Of a stretch of 64,000 nucleotides of DNA, positions 62,648 through 64,000 are shown piece by piece (positions within the stretch are counted from its first letter, which is position 1; each line of letters starts with the position of its first letter). The notes beneath the pieces were generated by a model that ran no database searches, had not been told where the DNA came from, and saw only the letters and a program-made list of their open reading frames with translations. Where the stretch lies: NCBI GenBank assembly GCA_965222505.1, contig OZ244956.1, positions 4,030,001-4,094,000 on the forward strand. The letters are read 5' to 3'. The stretch comes from G965222505 sp965222505. Lineage in GTDB: Bacteria > Bacteroidota > Rhodothermia > Rhodothermales > DATKEJ01. Position numbers and translations under genes: made by a program.

Positions 62648-62720
62648 ATTGGGCATTGGTGATCGGTGATTGGTGATTGAGTGCCCATAAATCACCAATC
62701 ACCGATCACCAATGCCCAAT
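62648..62720. repeat. Perfect 31-bp inverted repeat of GGTGATT-type heptamers
   Basis: Arms 62648-62678 and 62690-62720 are exact complements around an 11-base loop. The arms are built of 7-base words such as TGGTGAT, TGGGCAT, TGGTGAT, CGGTGAT. It lies between the TonB receptor start and the stop of the CPBP gene. Confidence 0.9.
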
Positions 62721-62723
62721 TCC

Positions 62724-63482
62724 TCAGCCCCATGCGCCGATGGCAATCGTGACATCATACAACGCGTGGGTCCAGGCAGCGATGCCGAAGCCACGGGCGA
62801 GGAACAGGGCGTTCAGGGCCAGGCCAAACAGGAAGCGAAAGGTGAAGGAGGACAAGGTGAAAGCATCGCCCAGCGCGCCGATGTAGTGCACCCAGCTAAA
62901 GAGTAACGCGCCGATGACGGCGGCTAGGATATAGGCCACGTTTTTTCCTTTGACCAGGGCAGCCAGTACCCAGAACAGGCCCCCTACCAGGATGACCCGA
63001 AACAACAACTCTTCATACAATCCGGCACCCAGGGAAAGGGCCAGTTGCATCCCGAAATCCATCTCGCTGACCTGTGGAGCCGTGATGTTGAACAACGCGC
63101 CCACGGTGCTGCCCACCAGGATGCCCAAAACCACGGCATAGCCGATGCTTTCCAGAATCATCAGCCCGAAATACCGCCCATGAATCGGAATTTTTTTCTT
63201 GCGCTCATAGAGGATCACCCCGATTCCGACGACCAGGACCGCTATACCGAGGCCAATCAAACCATTGCCCCCCAGGCCGGTCAAGATCCGTTTCATCCAG
63301 ACTTCTGCCCCAACCCGCACTTGGTTAAACTCCCCGTTGTTGGCAAAAACAATCAACACCTCGTAGGCGATGAACAACGGAAGCGCAATCAGAAAGCTGT
63401 ACGTCGCCGTTCGGGTCAGCTGAAAATAACTGAACCGGGAAGGAGAGGAAGCAGGATCAATATTTTTTAAGGACTGTGCCAT
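62724..63482 (-). CDS. CPBP family intramembrane metalloprotease
   Basis: 252 residues with about seven transmembrane helices. The family motifs are EExxxR in LYEELLFRVILVG and the His of LLFSWVHYIG, with a last conserved His in AAWTHALYDVT. It would cleave substrates within the membrane; its target is unknown. It is in the same direction as the TonB receptor and lies between two hairpin/heptamer blocks. Confidence 0.9.
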   Translation of the reverse strand: MAQSLKNIDPASSPSRFSYFQLTRTATYSFLIALPLFIAYEVLIVFANNGEFNQVRVGAEVWMKRILTGLGGNGLIGLGIAVLVVGIGVILYERKKKIPIHGRYFGLMILESIGYAVVLGILVGSTVGALFNITAPQVSEMDFGMQLALSLGAGLYEELLFRVILVGGLFWVLAALVKGKNVAYILAAVIGALLFSWVHYIGALGDAFTLSSFTFRFLFGLALNALFLARGFGIAAWTHALYDVTIAIGAWG

Positions 63483-63507
63483 ATGGTATTGGGCCCGCGG
63501 CTCAAAT

Positions 63508-63627
63508 GGTCAATGGTCAAACGAGCCGACACGAGGGCGCAGCCCGACTGATGCCAATAAGGCGACTAACGTAGTAATGGTCAAATTAGCTCCTCATTGA
63601 CAATCGGCCATTGACAATCGACCATTA
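63508..63627. repeat. Heptamer arrays upstream of the CPBP gene
   Basis: Left side repeats AATGGTC twice (63506-63519), and a single AATGGTC occurs near 63576. The right array (63597-63627) reads TTGACAA, TCGGCCA, TTGACAA, TCGACCA and is partly complementary to the left words. It resembles the array at 10152. Confidence 0.6.
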
Positions 63628-63706
63628 TCTAGAGACGCCTACCCTGAGCAGGTTACAACCCTTTCGGAATTCCACTTACGTAACCCTCTGCCCTCAGGTT
63701 ACGGCC

Positions 63707-64000
63707 TCACTCATCATCAAACCCAACCCCCTTTACCTGCATCAGCGCATCCTGGAGTTCGGCGCGGGCGTGGAAATCCTGGATCCGCTGAGCCACGGCA
63801 ATGCCGGACTGGTACGTCGTGATGGCTTCTGGTTTCCGGTTGAGTTGTTCGTAGAGCTTGCCGAGGTGGTAATAGGTGCCGATGTACTCGGGGTGGTCGG
63901 CTATAAGGTTCTCGAAGAAGGTGAGGGCTTCGGCGATCTGATTCTGTTTTAGGTATTCACTGGCGAGAGCGAACCGGGTGAAGGGGTCGTTCGGGTCTTC
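63707..64000 (-). CDS. TPR protein, 5' end outside window
   Basis: The minus-strand frame is open from base 64000 to a TGA at 63707. It encodes 97 residues, with TPR-like helices FALASEYLKQNQIAEALTFF, YIGTYYHLGKLYEQLNRKPE and a final AELQDALMQVKGVGFDDE. Only the C-terminus is present, so overall function cannot be judged. Confidence 0.75.
   Translation of the reverse strand, partial: EDPNDPFTRFALASEYLKQNQIAEALTFFENLIADHPEYIGTYYHLGKLYEQLNRKPEAITTYQSGIAVAQRIQDFHARAELQDALMQVKGVGFDDE

Noticed and set aside
62648..62720. Possible CRISPR-like repeat from repeated GGTGATT words
   Set aside because: Units are 7 bases in direct tandem with no spacers, and no cas gene lies in the window.

Overview
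The window looks like a chromosomal segment of a GC-rich member of the Bacteroidota-Rhodothermota assemblage, most likely Rhodothermota. This is inferred from several features together: secreted proteins with type IX secretion (T9SS) type A C-terminal sorting domains, a TonB-dependent receptor with an N-terminal carboxypeptidase-regulatory-like domain, LVIVD-repeat and BNR/sortilin-like secreted proteins, and a serine/threonine kinase fused to TPR repeats. No rRNA, tRNA, CRISPR array, phage or insertion sequence was recognised.

Layout. (1) 1-10 kb: end of an M3 oligoendopeptidase, a SulP anion transporter, and on the minus strand an operon for a membrane molybdo-enzyme (FeS-NrfD fusion, DMSO-reductase-family catalytic subunit, TorD-like chaperone). 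Its neighbour SulP suggests sulfur-oxyanion or polysulfide chemistry. A GntR/UTRA regulator lies upstream. (2) 10-22 kb: exported GH13 alpha-amylase, LVIVD protein, Ser/Thr kinase-TPR, then an AT-rich block of secreted proteins (T9SS protein, beta-helix-like stalk protein) and a subtilase-like T9SS protein whose catalytic Asp position holds Glu. (3) 22-31 kb: AGE-family epimerase, a gluconate-dehydrogenase-subunit-3/GMC oxidoreductase pair, a CocE-type lipoprotein hydrolase, an octaheme-HEAT-TPR lipoprotein, a frameshifted small membrane protein and a protein with two AP2-like domains. (4) 31-44 kb: mostly housekeeping and periplasmic hydrolases (BNR protein, class II DAHP synthase, type-B carboxylesterase, GH3), DUF389 protein, Ca2+/Na+ antiporter, AlkD-like protein and an MBL hydrolase. 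(5) 44-59.4 kb: a defence island on one strand: PLD-SNF2 helicase, Eco57I-like methylase, DarT toxin, DarG antitoxin, a RecF/SMC-like ATPase, a small membrane protein, and an SNF2 helicase-SWIM zinc-finger pair. (6) 59.4-64 kb: TonB receptor with partner lipoprotein, CPBP protease and the end of a TPR gene.

The two most interesting signals are these. First, the defence operon appears to nest a DarTG toxin-antitoxin module between the methylase and the ATPase of a helicase-methylase-ATPase set. Second, arrays of degenerate 7-bp words recur in gaps upstream of genes through the window. Four loci are long hairpins (19-31 bp arms, clearly heptameric in three of them, one perfect over 31 bp), each written in a different word.

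Many genes begin well inside their longest open frame. I moved starts to fit signal peptides, domain edges and ribosome binding sites, and say so where I did.
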